In this document: positions 6,913 to 13,332 of the stretch, piece after piece
How the letters are laid out: every line of letters starts with the position of its first letter
Position numbering within the stretch: the stretch's first letter is position 1
NCBI GenBank assembly: GCA_002720285.1
Contig: PBHT01000012.1
Span: 17,375-30,706, forward strand
From: Acidobacteriota bacterium
GTDB taxonomy: Bacteria > Acidobacteriota > Vicinamibacteria > Vicinamibacterales > UBA823
Direction: 5' to 3'
DNA length: 13,332 nt
Made by a program: the position numbers and the translations under genes
The notes under the pieces: model-generated
Database searches by the model: none
What the model was told of the DNA's origin: nothing
The model's input: the letters and a program-made list of their open reading frames with translations, nothing else

Positions 6913-7440
6913 CTATCGCTTGGGAACGTCTAGGGCAGCAAGGCGCTCAACGACCTGTGCACCGGCAGTCGAGGCATTCACTTCCTTATCGACGTAAAGG
7001 ATGCGACCGTCACCACCGATGTAAAAGGTCCACCGTTGAGGGAGTTGACGCTCCGGCGACACCACGCCGTAAGCACGTGCCACATCTCCATCGGGATTGC
7101 TCAACAGTGGAAAATCAGCTTCCAAGGATTCAGCGAATTTTCGGTTTGTCTCAGCATCATCGACGCTGACCATGAAATAGTTCGCGTCGTACTCCCGAAT
7201 AGCATCACCGTTCTCACGGAACGATTTGCACTCGGCCGTTCAACCGCCAGTGAAGGCCTTTGGAAACCAGGCTAACACGACAGTCCGACCTGTAAGATCA
7301 CTAAGCGAATGCATTGCGCCATCTGATCCGATTAATGAAAATGGCGGCGCGGCATCACCAGGACCTAACTCTTGAGCACTCGCGATAGTCACGGTGGCAA
7401 GCACTCCAACCAGGACACACACGATGAGAAGGACTTTCAT
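6913..7440 (-). CDS. exported selenocysteine-containing peroxiredoxin (BCP/PrxQ type)
   Basis: Read through an in-frame TGA at 7242-7240, this is one uninterrupted 175-residue peroxiredoxin. Residues 1-23 are a signal peptide (MKVLLIVCVLVG..., cleavage near ASAQ). The thioredoxin-fold core follows: APPFSL near 31, VVLAWFPKAFTGG at 54-66, then the TGA codon at 67, then TAECKSFRENG. TGA lies exactly at the peroxidatic cysteine of the PxxxTxxC motif (Pro60, Thr64, position 67). Cys71 can serve as the resolving cysteine. MVSVDDAETNRKF near 90, NPDGDVARAYGV near 115-126 and the conserved Arg136 in RWTFYI complete the family pattern. The ATG at 7440 is chosen for the signal peptide; a further in-frame ATG lies at 7488. 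With Sec at 67 it would reduce peroxides in the periplasm. The alternative is a pseudogene or base error. Confidence 0.8.
7195..7242 (-). promoter_or_regulatory. candidate bacterial SECIS element at the UGA of the peroxiredoxin
   Basis: Directly after the UGA the mRNA can form a two-tier hairpin. The upper stem is 7 bp (AUCGUUC with GAACGGU, one G-U) closed by a 5-nt loop CGUGA, 22-26 nt after the UGA. The lower stem is 7 bp (CCGAGUG with UAUUCGG, two G-U) and the two are separated by an internal loop of 3 and 5 nt. Published bacterial SECIS models ask for a small apical loop within about 16-37 nt of UGA, a G among its first two bases and a stable upper stem; all are met here. The fold was worked out by hand, not by an energy program. 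Confidence 0.65.
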
Positions 7441-7488
7441 AACGTCTATACCCCCTAGCTCAACTTGGCCAATAACAGGCAAACTCAC

Positions 7489-7610
7489 AAATCCCTATTT
7501 CCCACTTCCCCTAAACTCTTTCTTTATAATAACCCGCGACGGCTAATATTCGTGAACCTGTCAATGGTCAACCCGAAATAACCGCCTAGCACACCCTCTA
7601 GATAAGGTCA
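7489..7610. promoter_or_regulatory. divergent promoter region between the peroxiredoxin and the unknown membrane gene
   Basis: An AT-rich patch near 7520-7532 holds TATAAT on the plus strand (7525-7530) and TATTAT on the minus strand (7532-7527). For the minus strand, TTCACG at 7556-7551 lies 18 nt upstream, giving a fair promoter for the peroxiredoxin with an untranslated leader of about 80 nt. For the plus strand no -35 is evident. An inverted repeat ACTGTGAACAGT stands at 7620-7631, just inside the longer form of the plus-strand gene; it is short and no regulator can be named. Confidence 0.35.
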
Positions 7611-7655
7611 GTGACAGGGACTGTGAACAGTGCCAGGGCGAGAATAGCCAACACC

Positions 7656-8096
7656 ATGTTTAGTTTTTCTCGATTTAGTAGAAAGCCTCGGATCGCCGCG
7701 ATTGGCTGTATTGTTTTCGTGCAGTTGGCCATTTTCTCTATCCTAATTTGGCTCCTTGGCGTCGAATCGAAGTCTCCGCCCCGACCTAGTCACTTAGACC
7801 GCACCGTACTGTCTCGGGACGACGGGCAAACCGGTGGTCCAATTGTATCGATCGCTGGTGACGGCTGGCTGTTGGTTGAACAGTTCTCCGCTCATCACGC
7901 ACTGATTCTCAAAGTTGAAACCGAGAGGTTGTGGGCTACCAAGTCAATTACACAAGAGCTCATTGAGCCAGTCATCAGTTCTTATAACGAAGTACTTGTG
8001 TATTTCTATTTGACAACCGAAAAGAACAGTCTCCCCATCCGTCGTGTTCAGTGGACCAAAGACTGCGGTTACGTCGAAATGGACCTTCGGGAATAG
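7656..8096 (+). CDS. membrane-anchored protein of unknown function
   Basis: I do not recognise this protein. From the ATG at 7656 it has 146 residues: a basic N-terminus (SRFSRKPR), one membrane helix (IAAIGCIVFVQLAIFSILIW) and a soluble domain of about 110 residues beginning with a Pro-rich linker. Hydrophobic and charged strands alternate in the soluble part (GDGWLLVEQF, ALILKVETERLW, EVLVYFYLTTEK, RRVQWTKDCG), suggesting a small mostly-beta domain outside the inner membrane. In-frame GTG codons at 7611 and 7623 would add 15 or 11 residues; their ribosome sites are too close, so the ATG is preferred. It is divergent from the selenoperoxiredoxin, 215 bp away start to start, and shares its intergenic region, which may mean common control. 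No function is assigned. Confidence 0.65.
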   Translation: MFSFSRFSRKPRIAAIGCIVFVQLAIFSILIWLLGVESKSPPRPSHLDRTVLSRDDGQTGGPIVSIAGDGWLLVEQFSAHHALILKVETERLWATKSITQELIEPVISSYNEVLVYFYLTTEKNSLPIRRVQWTKDCGYVEMDLRE

Positions 8097-8129
8097 CTAA
8101 GGTCCGCATACAATGTCACCGTGTAATTG

Positions 8130-8159
8130 TTCTGATTCCTCATTGCCGCCACGTAGAAT
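8130..8159 (+). promoter_or_regulatory. candidate promoter of the aminotransferase gene
   Basis: TTCTGA at 8130-8135 and TAGAAT at 8154-8159 are 18 nt apart and lie 23 bp upstream of the ATG. The -10 matches the consensus in five of six bases; the -35 is weak. A GAGTGAG stretch near 8167 may be the ribosome site. Confidence 0.28.
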
Positions 8160-8181
8160 CACTATCGAGTGAGTTGTTCAC

Positions 8182-9489
8182 ATGAATCGATCTGAAATCA
8201 TCGCCAAGCACCAACAATTCCTCTTTCCGTCGGTTGCCACCTTCTATGCCGAACCGCTGCCGCTCACTCGTGGTGAGGGCAAATTTGTGTGGGATGTCGA
8301 CGGAAAACGCTATCTCGATTTCTTTGGTGGCATCGTTACCGTCGGCATTGGTCACTGTCATCCCAAAGTGACAGCCAAAATCGCTCAGCAGGTTCGAACA
8401 CTCCAACACACATCAACATTTTTTCCACATGAAGCAACTGTTCGACTGGCGGAGAAAATGGCTGAGATCGCGCCTGGAACACTGTCCAAGACCTATTTTA
8501 CGAATAGTGGCACCGAAGCAGACGAAACCGCCGTACTGCTAGCCAGACTCCACACTGGCCGTACGGAAATCATCGCCCTTCGCCATGGCTATAGCGGTCG
8601 ATCGCAAACTGCAATGTCCCTAACAGCCCATGCAAACTGGCGACTAAGTCCGGTAACCGATTCAGGCGTGGTGCATGCTCACAACGCCTACTGCTATCGC
8701 TGTGCATTCGAAAAGACGTATCCCGAATGTAATCTGATCTGTGCTCGCGACATCGAAGAACTCATTAAAACTGCAACGTCGGGAAAAATCGCTGCCTTCA
8801 TTGCAGAGCCGATCCAAGGGGTTGGCGGTTTCGTGACACCTCCTAAGGAATATTTTCTCGAGATTAGCTCAATCATTAGAGCGAACGGTGGATTGATCAT
8901 CAGCGATGAAGTGCAGACTGGCTTTGGACGGACAGGCGACCATTGGTTCGGTATTGAACATTGGGGAATTGAACCAGACATCATCACCTGCGCTAAAGCC
9001 ATGGCCAACGGTACACCAGTGGGGGCTACGGTTACTACGCCGGAAATCGCAGCTTCCATCAAAGGACCGCAGATCTCTACCTTTGGCGGCAACCCGGTTA
9101 CAGCAGTCGCCGCTCTTGCAACGATTGAGGTTATCGAGGAAGAGGGTCTACTCGCCAACGCTTCCGCCATGGGTAGCGAGCTGGCCAAAGGCCTTAATCA
9201 ACTCAAGACGACCCATGCGATCGTCGGCGACGTTCGAGGGAAAGGTCTAATGCAGGCAATCGAACTGATAAACGATGCTGAATCGAACGAACCGTCTCCG
9301 CTCGCTATGAATGCCCTGCTTGAGGCAACTCGGGAGCACGGCCTTCTCATTGGCAAAGGCGGCCTATTTGGTAATACGGTGCGACTTTCTCCACCACTGA
9401 ACATCAACAAAGCCGACGTCGATGACGCCATCGATATACTCGACCGCTCACTGAGTGCCGTAGGCAAGACCATTGGAACCAACGCTTAG
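8182..9489 (+). CDS. class III PLP-dependent aminotransferase, AGXT2-like
   Basis: A 435-residue fold-type I enzyme that moves an amino group between an amine or beta-amino acid and a 2-oxo acid. The Schiff-base lysine is Lys272 in TCAKAMANG and the ring-nitrogen aspartate is Asp242 in IISDEVQTGFGRTGDHWFG. The phosphate-binding FTNSGTEADE occupies 106-115, and AFIAEPIQGVGGF is at 205-217. Length is normal. It resembles the alanine:glyoxylate aminotransferase 2 branch, which includes beta-alanine and 4-aminobutyrate transaminases, so substrate is unsure. A Cys-rich insertion CYRCAFEKTYPECNLICA at 171-188 carries four cysteines; I recall similar inserts in bacterial members of this branch. The gene is followed, after a HAD gene on the other strand, by an aldehyde dehydrogenase, as in pathways that turn amines into acids through semialdehydes. 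Confidence 0.88.
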   Translation: MNRSEIIAKHQQFLFPSVATFYAEPLPLTRGEGKFVWDVDGKRYLDFFGGIVTVGIGHCHPKVTAKIAQQVRTLQHTSTFFPHEATVRLAEKMAEIAPGTLSKTYFTNSGTEADETAVLLARLHTGRTEIIALRHGYSGRSQTAMSLTAHANWRLSPVTDSGVVHAHNAYCYRCAFEKTYPECNLICARDIEELIKTATSGKIAAFIAEPIQGVGGFVTPPKEYFLEISSIIRANGGLIISDEVQTGFGRTGDHWFGIEHWGIEPDIITCAKAMANGTPVGATVTTPEIAASIKGPQISTFGGNPVTAVAALATIEVIEEEGLLANASAMGSELAKGLNQLKTTHAIVGDVRGKGLMQAIELINDAESNEPSPLAMNALLEATREHGLLIGKGGLFGNTVRLSPPLNINKADVDDAIDILDRSLSAVGKTIGTNA

Positions 9490-9521
9490 AAGCCCCAGCC
9501 ATCGCGACCCATTCGACTCAC

Positions 9522-10253
9522 TCAATCTTCAGTGAATCGATTGAGGAGTTCCTTAAGATCAACAGCCCTCTCACAATCAACTAAAGGCCAATCATTGTAA
9601 GGGTCCAGCAGTAACGCGTGAATGCCCGCAGCTCGAGCACCAACAACATCCGCCTCGTATAAATCTCCCACGTGAAGCGTGGTTTCGGCGCCTGCCCCGA
9701 CGACTTCCAACGCATGCAAAAAAATCTTTGGATCCGGCTTTTCGTAGCCAACAACATGGGAATCGATCACTGCATCAAAAAACTCGCGTAGTCCTACGTC
9801 CCTCAAAAGTTCATCAACCGTGCCATCAGAATTGCTCACAACAACCAGTTGTAGACCACGAGCGCGAAAGGCACTTAGGGCCTCAGGCGTACCAGGAATG
9901 ACTGAACTCCAGAACTTAACCCGTCCGATTCGATCGAGCAAAGGCACCATATTATGTGCCAACGTAACTACTCCTTCCTCTCCAACTGCCGGCGTCATCG
10001 GAGTTCGTAAGAGCATTTCCCGAATATAAAATTCAAAGGAGTCAATCGACTCGGTGGACCGAAGTCGAGGCAATGCCGCTGATACAACTGGCCGAGCGGC
10101 TGCTTCCGCTCGCCGTAAGTCGGAGAGATTACACGTAACTCCCTCGGCCTTAAGTGCAGAAGCAATGTAGTCGAGTTCCATCGCTACGATGGTATTTCCC
10201 GCATCAAGAAAAAGAGTTTTCAGCTGAGAATAAGGAAGAGGCGACTCTAGCAC
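9522..10253 (-). CDS. HAD-superfamily hydrolase with altered first motif
   Basis: A 243-residue haloacid-dehalogenase-type phosphatase of the HAD-IA kind, with a helical cap between motif I and motif II. Motif I is FLDAGNT (Asp17 as nucleophile), but the general acid/base aspartate two residues on is Gly19; motif II is VVSNSDG with Ser140, motif III Lys172 in GYEKPDP, and motif IV GDLYEAD with Asp197 and Asp202. Loss of the +2 aspartate is known in enzymes such as phosphonoacetaldehyde hydrolase, and DAGNT occurs in other bacterial HAD proteins, so it is not a broken gene. The substrate is unknown; a phosphatase or dehalogenase role is possible. It is convergent with the aminotransferase and divergent from the aldehyde dehydrogenase gene, so it is not co-transcribed with either. 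Confidence 0.85.
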   Translation of the reverse strand: MLESPLPYSQLKTLFLDAGNTIVAMELDYIASALKAEGVTCNLSDLRRAEAAARPVVSAALPRLRSTESIDSFEFYIREMLLRTPMTPAVGEEGVVTLAHNMVPLLDRIGRVKFWSSVIPGTPEALSAFRARGLQLVVVSNSDGTVDELLRDVGLREFFDAVIDSHVVGYEKPDPKIFLHALEVVGAGAETTLHVGDLYEADVVGARAAGIHALLLDPYNDWPLVDCERAVDLKELLNRFTED

Positions 10254-10400
10254 AGCACTACCATTGATCGAACCAGGCCCATCACACTAGCCCGCTAAAA
10301 GAACGACCACGTACATCGTGGCCCCTCGTATCAAAACGACTGGTATAATTTTAGCGTCACCAGGTCTTGTATCATACGACCCTTGGCGAGCTAAGACGAC
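10254..10400. promoter_or_regulatory. divergent region with extended -10 promoter for the aldehyde dehydrogenase
   Basis: TGGTATAAT at 10341-10349 is a full extended -10 element (TGN followed by TATAAT) on the plus strand, about 50 bp before the ATG at 10401. No -35 is seen, as is common for extended -10 promoters. A 5-bp inverted repeat CCACG-TACAT-CGTGG lies at 10307-10321, about 20 bp upstream of the -10, in a position where an operator could sit. Confidence 0.45.
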
Positions 10401-11879
10401 ATGCGTACTCTTAACAACTTCATCGATGGACAGTGGCGCGAACCTTCTGGCACGACCTATTTACCAGACATTAATCCAGCTGACACTAAGGAAGTCGTCG
10501 CCGAATCACCCAGTTCTACAGCAGCCGAGGCCACACTGGCAGTGGAGGCCGCTGAACGAGCCTACCCAGACTGGCGTGCCACGCCAGCACCGCAGCGGGG
10601 CCAGCTTCTTTACCGTGTCCAACGCCGAATGGAAGTCCGTCGTCACGAACTTGCCGAAGTGCTGACACGCGAGGAGGGAAAAACTCTAACTGAGTCGAAC
10701 GGAGAAATCCAGCGAGCTATCAACGTCGTAGAATTCTACGCTGGCGAAGGGCGCCGCCTACTCGGCGAGACTATCCCCTCTGAGCTGCCGAACAATTTTT
10801 GTTATACGGTCAGAGAACCGATTGGGCCTCTCGCTTTAATTACTCCTTGGAATTTTCCGGTTGCCATTCCGATCTGGAAATTGGCACCCGCTATCGCCTG
10901 CGGAAATACGGTGGTCTTAAAGCCGGCCTCACTCACTCCGCTATCGGCTGGACTTATTGCAGATATTTTTTCTGAGTGCGACGCGCCTCCCGGCCTGATA
11001 AACGTGATTTACGGAAGAGGCCGAGAGGTAGGCGAGGCCCTACTCAACCATCCTGCGATCAAGGGAGTGTCCTTTACCGGTTCTAACGAGATCGGAACCA
11101 AGCTCTATAGCACAAGTGCTGTGAACGGAATTAAATGCCAGTGCGAAATGGGTGGCAAGAATCCGATCGTCATTCTTGATGATGCTGATCTCGAGTTGGC
11201 AACCAGCAGTGCTGTCCAGGGCGCCTACGGTTCAACTGGACAGCGCTGCACAGCGACCAGTCGCGCAATCGTGGTTGACTCAGTCGCCGACCATTTCATT
11301 GAGCAGCTTGAAGCTCGTGTTAATGCGCTCGTTGTTGGAAATGGACTCGACCCGATGACCGATGTCGGTCCCTCGGTTGACCAGACCCAGCTAGACACAG
11401 TGCTTAACTACATTGGCATTGGACAGGATGAAGGTGCAAAACTTATTACAGGTGGCTTACGTCTTGCCGATGACGCTCACGATTGTGGTTATTTTGTTCA
11501 GCCTACAATTTTCGATCGAGTCACGTCCAATATGCGAATCGCCCAAGAAGAGATTTTCGGCCCAGTACTTTCCGTTTTACGTGTGCCTGACGCTGCATCC
11601 GCCCTAGTAGCGGCTAACGCCGTTCGGTATGGCCTCGCCGCCGCGATTTACACACAAGACGTCTCAAGAGCCTTCAAACTTGTCGACCAACTTGAAGCAG
11701 GCATCATTCATGTAAACTCCCCCACAGTCGGAGGGGAAGCACACATCCCATTTGGCGGCATGAAAGAAACTGGCGTGGGCCTCAGAGAAATGGGCCGCGA
11801 GGCAATCAACTTCTTCACTGAGCTCAAGGTTGTCTACCTTGATTACACAGGTTCCGCTAGGAAAAGCAACCTCTACTAA
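10401..11879 (+). CDS. NAD(P)-dependent aldehyde dehydrogenase, ketoglutarate-semialdehyde type
   Basis: A 492-residue aldehyde dehydrogenase that oxidises an aldehyde to its acid. The cofactor-binding PWNFP (Asn151) and VLKPAS (Lys174), the FTGS turn at 225-228, catalytic Glu249 in [10 protein letters not shown] and nucleophile Cys283 in [11 protein letters not shown] are all present. [19 protein letters not shown] and [12 protein letters not shown] resemble the YcbD-like group of 2-oxoglutarate semialdehyde (2,5-dioxovalerate) dehydrogenases, EC 1.2.1.26, more than succinate-semialdehyde enzymes; this is from memory. Length is typical and the protein is intact. With the class III aminotransferase it could complete an amine-to-acid pathway, but the HAD gene on the other strand separates them, so this link is only contextual. 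Its own extended -10 promoter suggests independent transcription. Confidence 0.88.
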   Translation: MRTLNNFIDGQWREPSGTTYLPDINPADTKEVVAESPSSTAAEATLAVEAAERAYPDWRATPAPQRGQLLYRVQRRMEVRRHELAEVLTREEGKTLTESNGEIQRAINVVEFYAGEGRRLLGETIPSELPNNFCYTVREPIGPLALITPWNFPVAIPIWKLAPAIACGNTVVLKPASLTPLSAGLIADIFSECDAPPGLINVIYGRGREVGEALLNHPAIKGVSFTGSNEIGTKLYSTSAVNGIKCQCEMGGKNPIVILDDADLELATSSAVQGAYGSTGQRCTATSRAIVVDSVADHFIEQLEARVNALVVGNGLDPMTDVGPSVDQTQLDTVLNYIGIGQDEGAKLITGGLRLADDAHDCGYFVQPTIFDRVTSNMRIAQEEIFGPVLSVLRVPDAASALVAANAVRYGLAAAIYTQDVSRAFKLVDQLEAGIIHVNSPTVGGEAHIPFGGMKETGVGLREMGREAINFFTELKVVYLDYTGSARKSNLY

Positions 11880-11880
11880 A

Positions 11881-11899
11881 AGACCAAGGTCTTTGGTCT
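11881..11899 (-). terminator. hairpin between aldehyde dehydrogenase and deoC
   Basis: AGACCAA at 11881-11887 and TTGGTCT at 11893-11899 pair perfectly over 7 bp with a 5-nt loop. On the minus strand the stem is followed by TTTAG, making a run of four T with the last stem base, so it could end deoC transcription. On the plus strand no T-run follows. It fills the 43-bp gap of the convergent pair. Confidence 0.45.
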
Positions 11900-11922
11900 C
11901 GGAAAAACAGCCTTCAACATGC

Positions 11923-12723
11923 TTACGCACCGAGCGCTTCTATCACGATTTTGACGCCAGCACTCGCACCGATTCGAGTGGCACCCGCACGAGTCAGCGC
12001 TTTAAACGTGTCGTAGTCTCTTACCCCGCCTGCAGCCTTGACCCCAAGTGCATCACCAACGATAGCTCGCATGAGCGACACGTCGGCGATCGTTGCTCCG
12101 CCAGGCCCAAACCCAGTCGAGGTCTTCACAAAATCGGCTTTGGCCGCTTTGGCCAATTCACATGCAAGACGCTTCTCATTATCTGTCAACAGCGCTGTTT
12201 CAATAATCACCTTACTTTGCGCATCACTATGGCGACAGAGCTCAACGACAGCCTCGATGTCGCGCTGGACTAATCTACGATCTCCACTCTTGAGAGCGCC
12301 CACATTGATCACCATGTCGATTTCTGAAGCTCCGTCACCCAACGCGCGCTGAGCCTCATAACCCTTAACCTCAGGCGGGGTGGCGCCAAAAGGAAATCCC
12401 ACGACGGAACACACGTTAATCGGTGTATCACCTAAGCGCTGGTGAGCGCGGACCACCCATGTTGGGTTCAGACATACAGCAGCAAAGCCATATTGCGCGG
12501 CTTCGTCGCACAAGGTGTCGATGTCGTGGTCCGTGGCGTCTGGCGTCAGCAGGGTATGGTCGATTAGGCTCGCAACTTCCATTGGCACTCCCCCAGTCAC
12601 ATGTAACCCAACTCGTGATGCTCCTGCCTCGATCACACCACGTAGCCGTTCCGGACAACACTCTAGTGGCACATCGTGACAGTCGCAGCGCCTTACGGTA
12701 ACCCCTTGCTTGGAGCGTTTCAT
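11923..12723 (-). CDS. deoC: deoxyribose-phosphate aldolase
   Basis: Splits 2-deoxy-D-ribose 5-phosphate into glyceraldehyde 3-phosphate and acetaldehyde in nucleoside catabolism. The TIM-barrel core of 266 residues contains LIDHTLLTPDAT at 53-64, CLNPTWV near 84-90, EIDMVINVGALKSG at 134-147 with Asp136, the Schiff-base Lys200 in ADFVKTSTGFGPGGAT and the second active-site lysine Lys229 in VKAAGGVRD. These are the family's catalytic residues. About 45 N-terminal residues before the barrel carry a Cys-rich stretch (CDCHDV, ECC); longer bacterial DeoC proteins have such extensions. AGGA lies 4 nt upstream of the ATG at 12723, which supports this start. It is divergent from hpt, giving a nucleoside-salvage pair. 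Confidence 0.92.
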   Translation of the reverse strand: MKRSKQGVTVRRCDCHDVPLECCPERLRGVIEAGASRVGLHVTGGVPMEVASLIDHTLLTPDATDHDIDTLCDEAAQYGFAAVCLNPTWVVRAHQRLGDTPINVCSVVGFPFGATPPEVKGYEAQRALGDGASEIDMVINVGALKSGDRRLVQRDIEAVVELCRHSDAQSKVIIETALLTDNEKRLACELAKAAKADFVKTSTGFGPGGATIADVSLMRAIVGDALGVKAAGGVRDYDTFKALTRAGATRIGASAGVKIVIEALGA

Positions 12724-12818
12724 CGTTTCCTAACCGGAAAATTGTATTTACACTTTTACCTCTAAACGAAACAATCTCACCCCGAATATGGTAATCTTCG
12801 GCTTCGCTGGCTGATGCT

Positions 12819-13332
12819 ATGAGCTCGCCACTCTCCAACAAACCCCTGTATACCGCAGACCAGATCCATAAGCGCGTTTGCGAACTCGCGCACGATATTG
12901 ACGCGGATCACGGGTGTGACGAACCCTTGCACGTCGTCGTTACAATGAAAGGCAGCTTTATCTTCGCCGCCGACCTTATCAGAGCGATGCGCACACCAGT
13001 AACACTCGACTTCATTACCGTCCGGTCATACGCTGGTGACGTAACTTCTGGCGAAATACAGCTATTAAAAGACCTCGACTCTTCCATCGAGGGACGGCAC
13101 GTTTTGATCATCGAGGACATCGTTGACACGGGACGCACGCTGGACTATCTGCAACACTTACTCCGAGCGAGAGCACCGAAAAGCCTCCGCACGGTATGCT
13201 TAACAACGAAGCCGTCGAGGCGAGCGGTCAACTTGGCCGTCGAGTACATCGGGTTCGAGATTGGCGATCACTTCATCGTCGGCTACGGACTTGATCACAG
13301 CGAACAGCATAGACACTTAGACCACATCACCA
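12819..13332 (+). CDS. hpt: hypoxanthine phosphoribosyltransferase (3' truncated by window)
   Basis: Converts hypoxanthine or guanine and PRPP to IMP or GMP in purine salvage, in the cytoplasm. The frame runs 171 codons to the window edge without a stop. It contains VVVTMKGSFIFAADLIRAM near 40-60, SYAGDVTSGEIQLLKDL near 75-92, the PRPP-binding loop VLIIEDIVDTGRTLDYL at about 100-116 and DHFIVGYGLDHSEQHRHLDHI near the end, which aligns with the C-terminal VGYGLDY motif of the family. Little of the protein should be missing. The ATG at 12819 is the only usable start; nearby upstream ATGs reach stops within a few codons. The ribosome site is weak. The antisense frame over this region is a shadow. 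Confidence 0.9.
   Translation, partial: MSSPLSNKPLYTADQIHKRVCELAHDIDADHGCDEPLHVVVTMKGSFIFAADLIRAMRTPVTLDFITVRSYAGDVTSGEIQLLKDLDSSIEGRHVLIIEDIVDTGRTLDYLQHLLRARAPKSLRTVCLTTKPSRRAVNLAVEYIGFEIGDHFIVGYGLDHSEQHRHLDHIT

Noticed and set aside
6913..7173. A separate 86-residue gene starting at an internal ATG
   Set aside because: It is the C-terminal half of the peroxiredoxin, has no ribosome site, and lacks the start of the fold; it only appears separate because of the TGA at 7240-7242.
7620..7631. Inverted repeat ACTGTGAACAGT as a LexA-type operator
   Set aside because: The half-site spacing fits neither the CTGT-N8-ACAG nor the GAAC-N4-GTTC pattern of known LexA sites.
8694..9188. A 164-codon minus-strand frame inside the aminotransferase gene
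   Set aside because: It is antisense to conserved catalytic motifs and has no recognisable domain.
9521..9545. Hairpin CTCAATC-11 nt-GATTGAG between the aminotransferase and HAD genes
   Set aside because: The loop is long, there is no T-run on either strand and it overlaps the HAD coding end, so it is not called as a terminator.
12428..12841. A 137-codon minus-strand frame overlapping deoC and the hpt start
   Set aside because: It runs in another frame through the clear deoC coding sequence and has no family similarity.

Overview
The window looks like a piece of chromosome from a free-living Gram-negative bacterium of moderate GC. A TatA pore subunit, several Sec-type signal peptides with a periplasmic-type glycerophosphodiesterase, Na+-coupled carriers of the SSS and DASS families, and a DUF6786-like protein all fit this. 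The phylum cannot be fixed from the sequence; an Acidobacteriota-like or marine lineage is only a guess. No tRNA, rRNA, CRISPR array, insertion sequence or phage gene was found. Gene content is dense and mostly housekeeping or catabolic.

Layout. 1-432 (+): C-terminus of a DUF6786-like protein. 456-3239 (-): a likely transcription unit of fxsA-like gene, an unannotated 56-codon membrane ORF, an SSS sodium/solute symporter, and a secreted protein of unknown function. 3322-4266 (+): exported glycerophosphodiester phosphodiesterase. 4430-4900 (+): exported SnoaL/NTF2-like protein. 4927-6525 (-): SLC13/DASS Na+/dicarboxylate-type carrier. 6573-6737 (+): tatA, a 54-residue gene. 6913-7440 (-): peroxiredoxin interrupted by an in-frame TGA. 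7656-8096 (+): membrane-anchored protein of unknown function. 8182-9489 (+): class III aminotransferase. 9522-10253 (-): HAD hydrolase. 10401-11879 (+): ketoglutarate-semialdehyde-type aldehyde dehydrogenase. 11923-12723 (-): deoC. 12819 to the window end (+): hypoxanthine phosphoribosyltransferase.

The main discovery is the peroxiredoxin at 6913-7440. Conventional gene calling splits it into two fragments because TGA stands exactly where the peroxidatic cysteine belongs (PxxxTxxC read as PxxxTxxTGA). The frame continues unchanged through the rest of a normal thioredoxin fold. Directly after the TGA the mRNA can fold into a two-tier hairpin with a 5-nt apical loop whose second base is G, which is the geometry of a bacterial SECIS element. 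The best reading is an exported selenocysteine-containing peroxiredoxin of the BCP/PrxQ type, with a resolving-type Cys four residues after Sec.

Functionally, the window combines uptake (SSS and DASS carriers), amine and aldehyde oxidation (aminotransferase plus aldehyde dehydrogenase, possibly one pathway interrupted by a HAD gene on the other strand), nucleoside salvage (deoC and hpt, divergent) and envelope functions (GDPD, TatA, peroxiredoxin, secreted unknowns).
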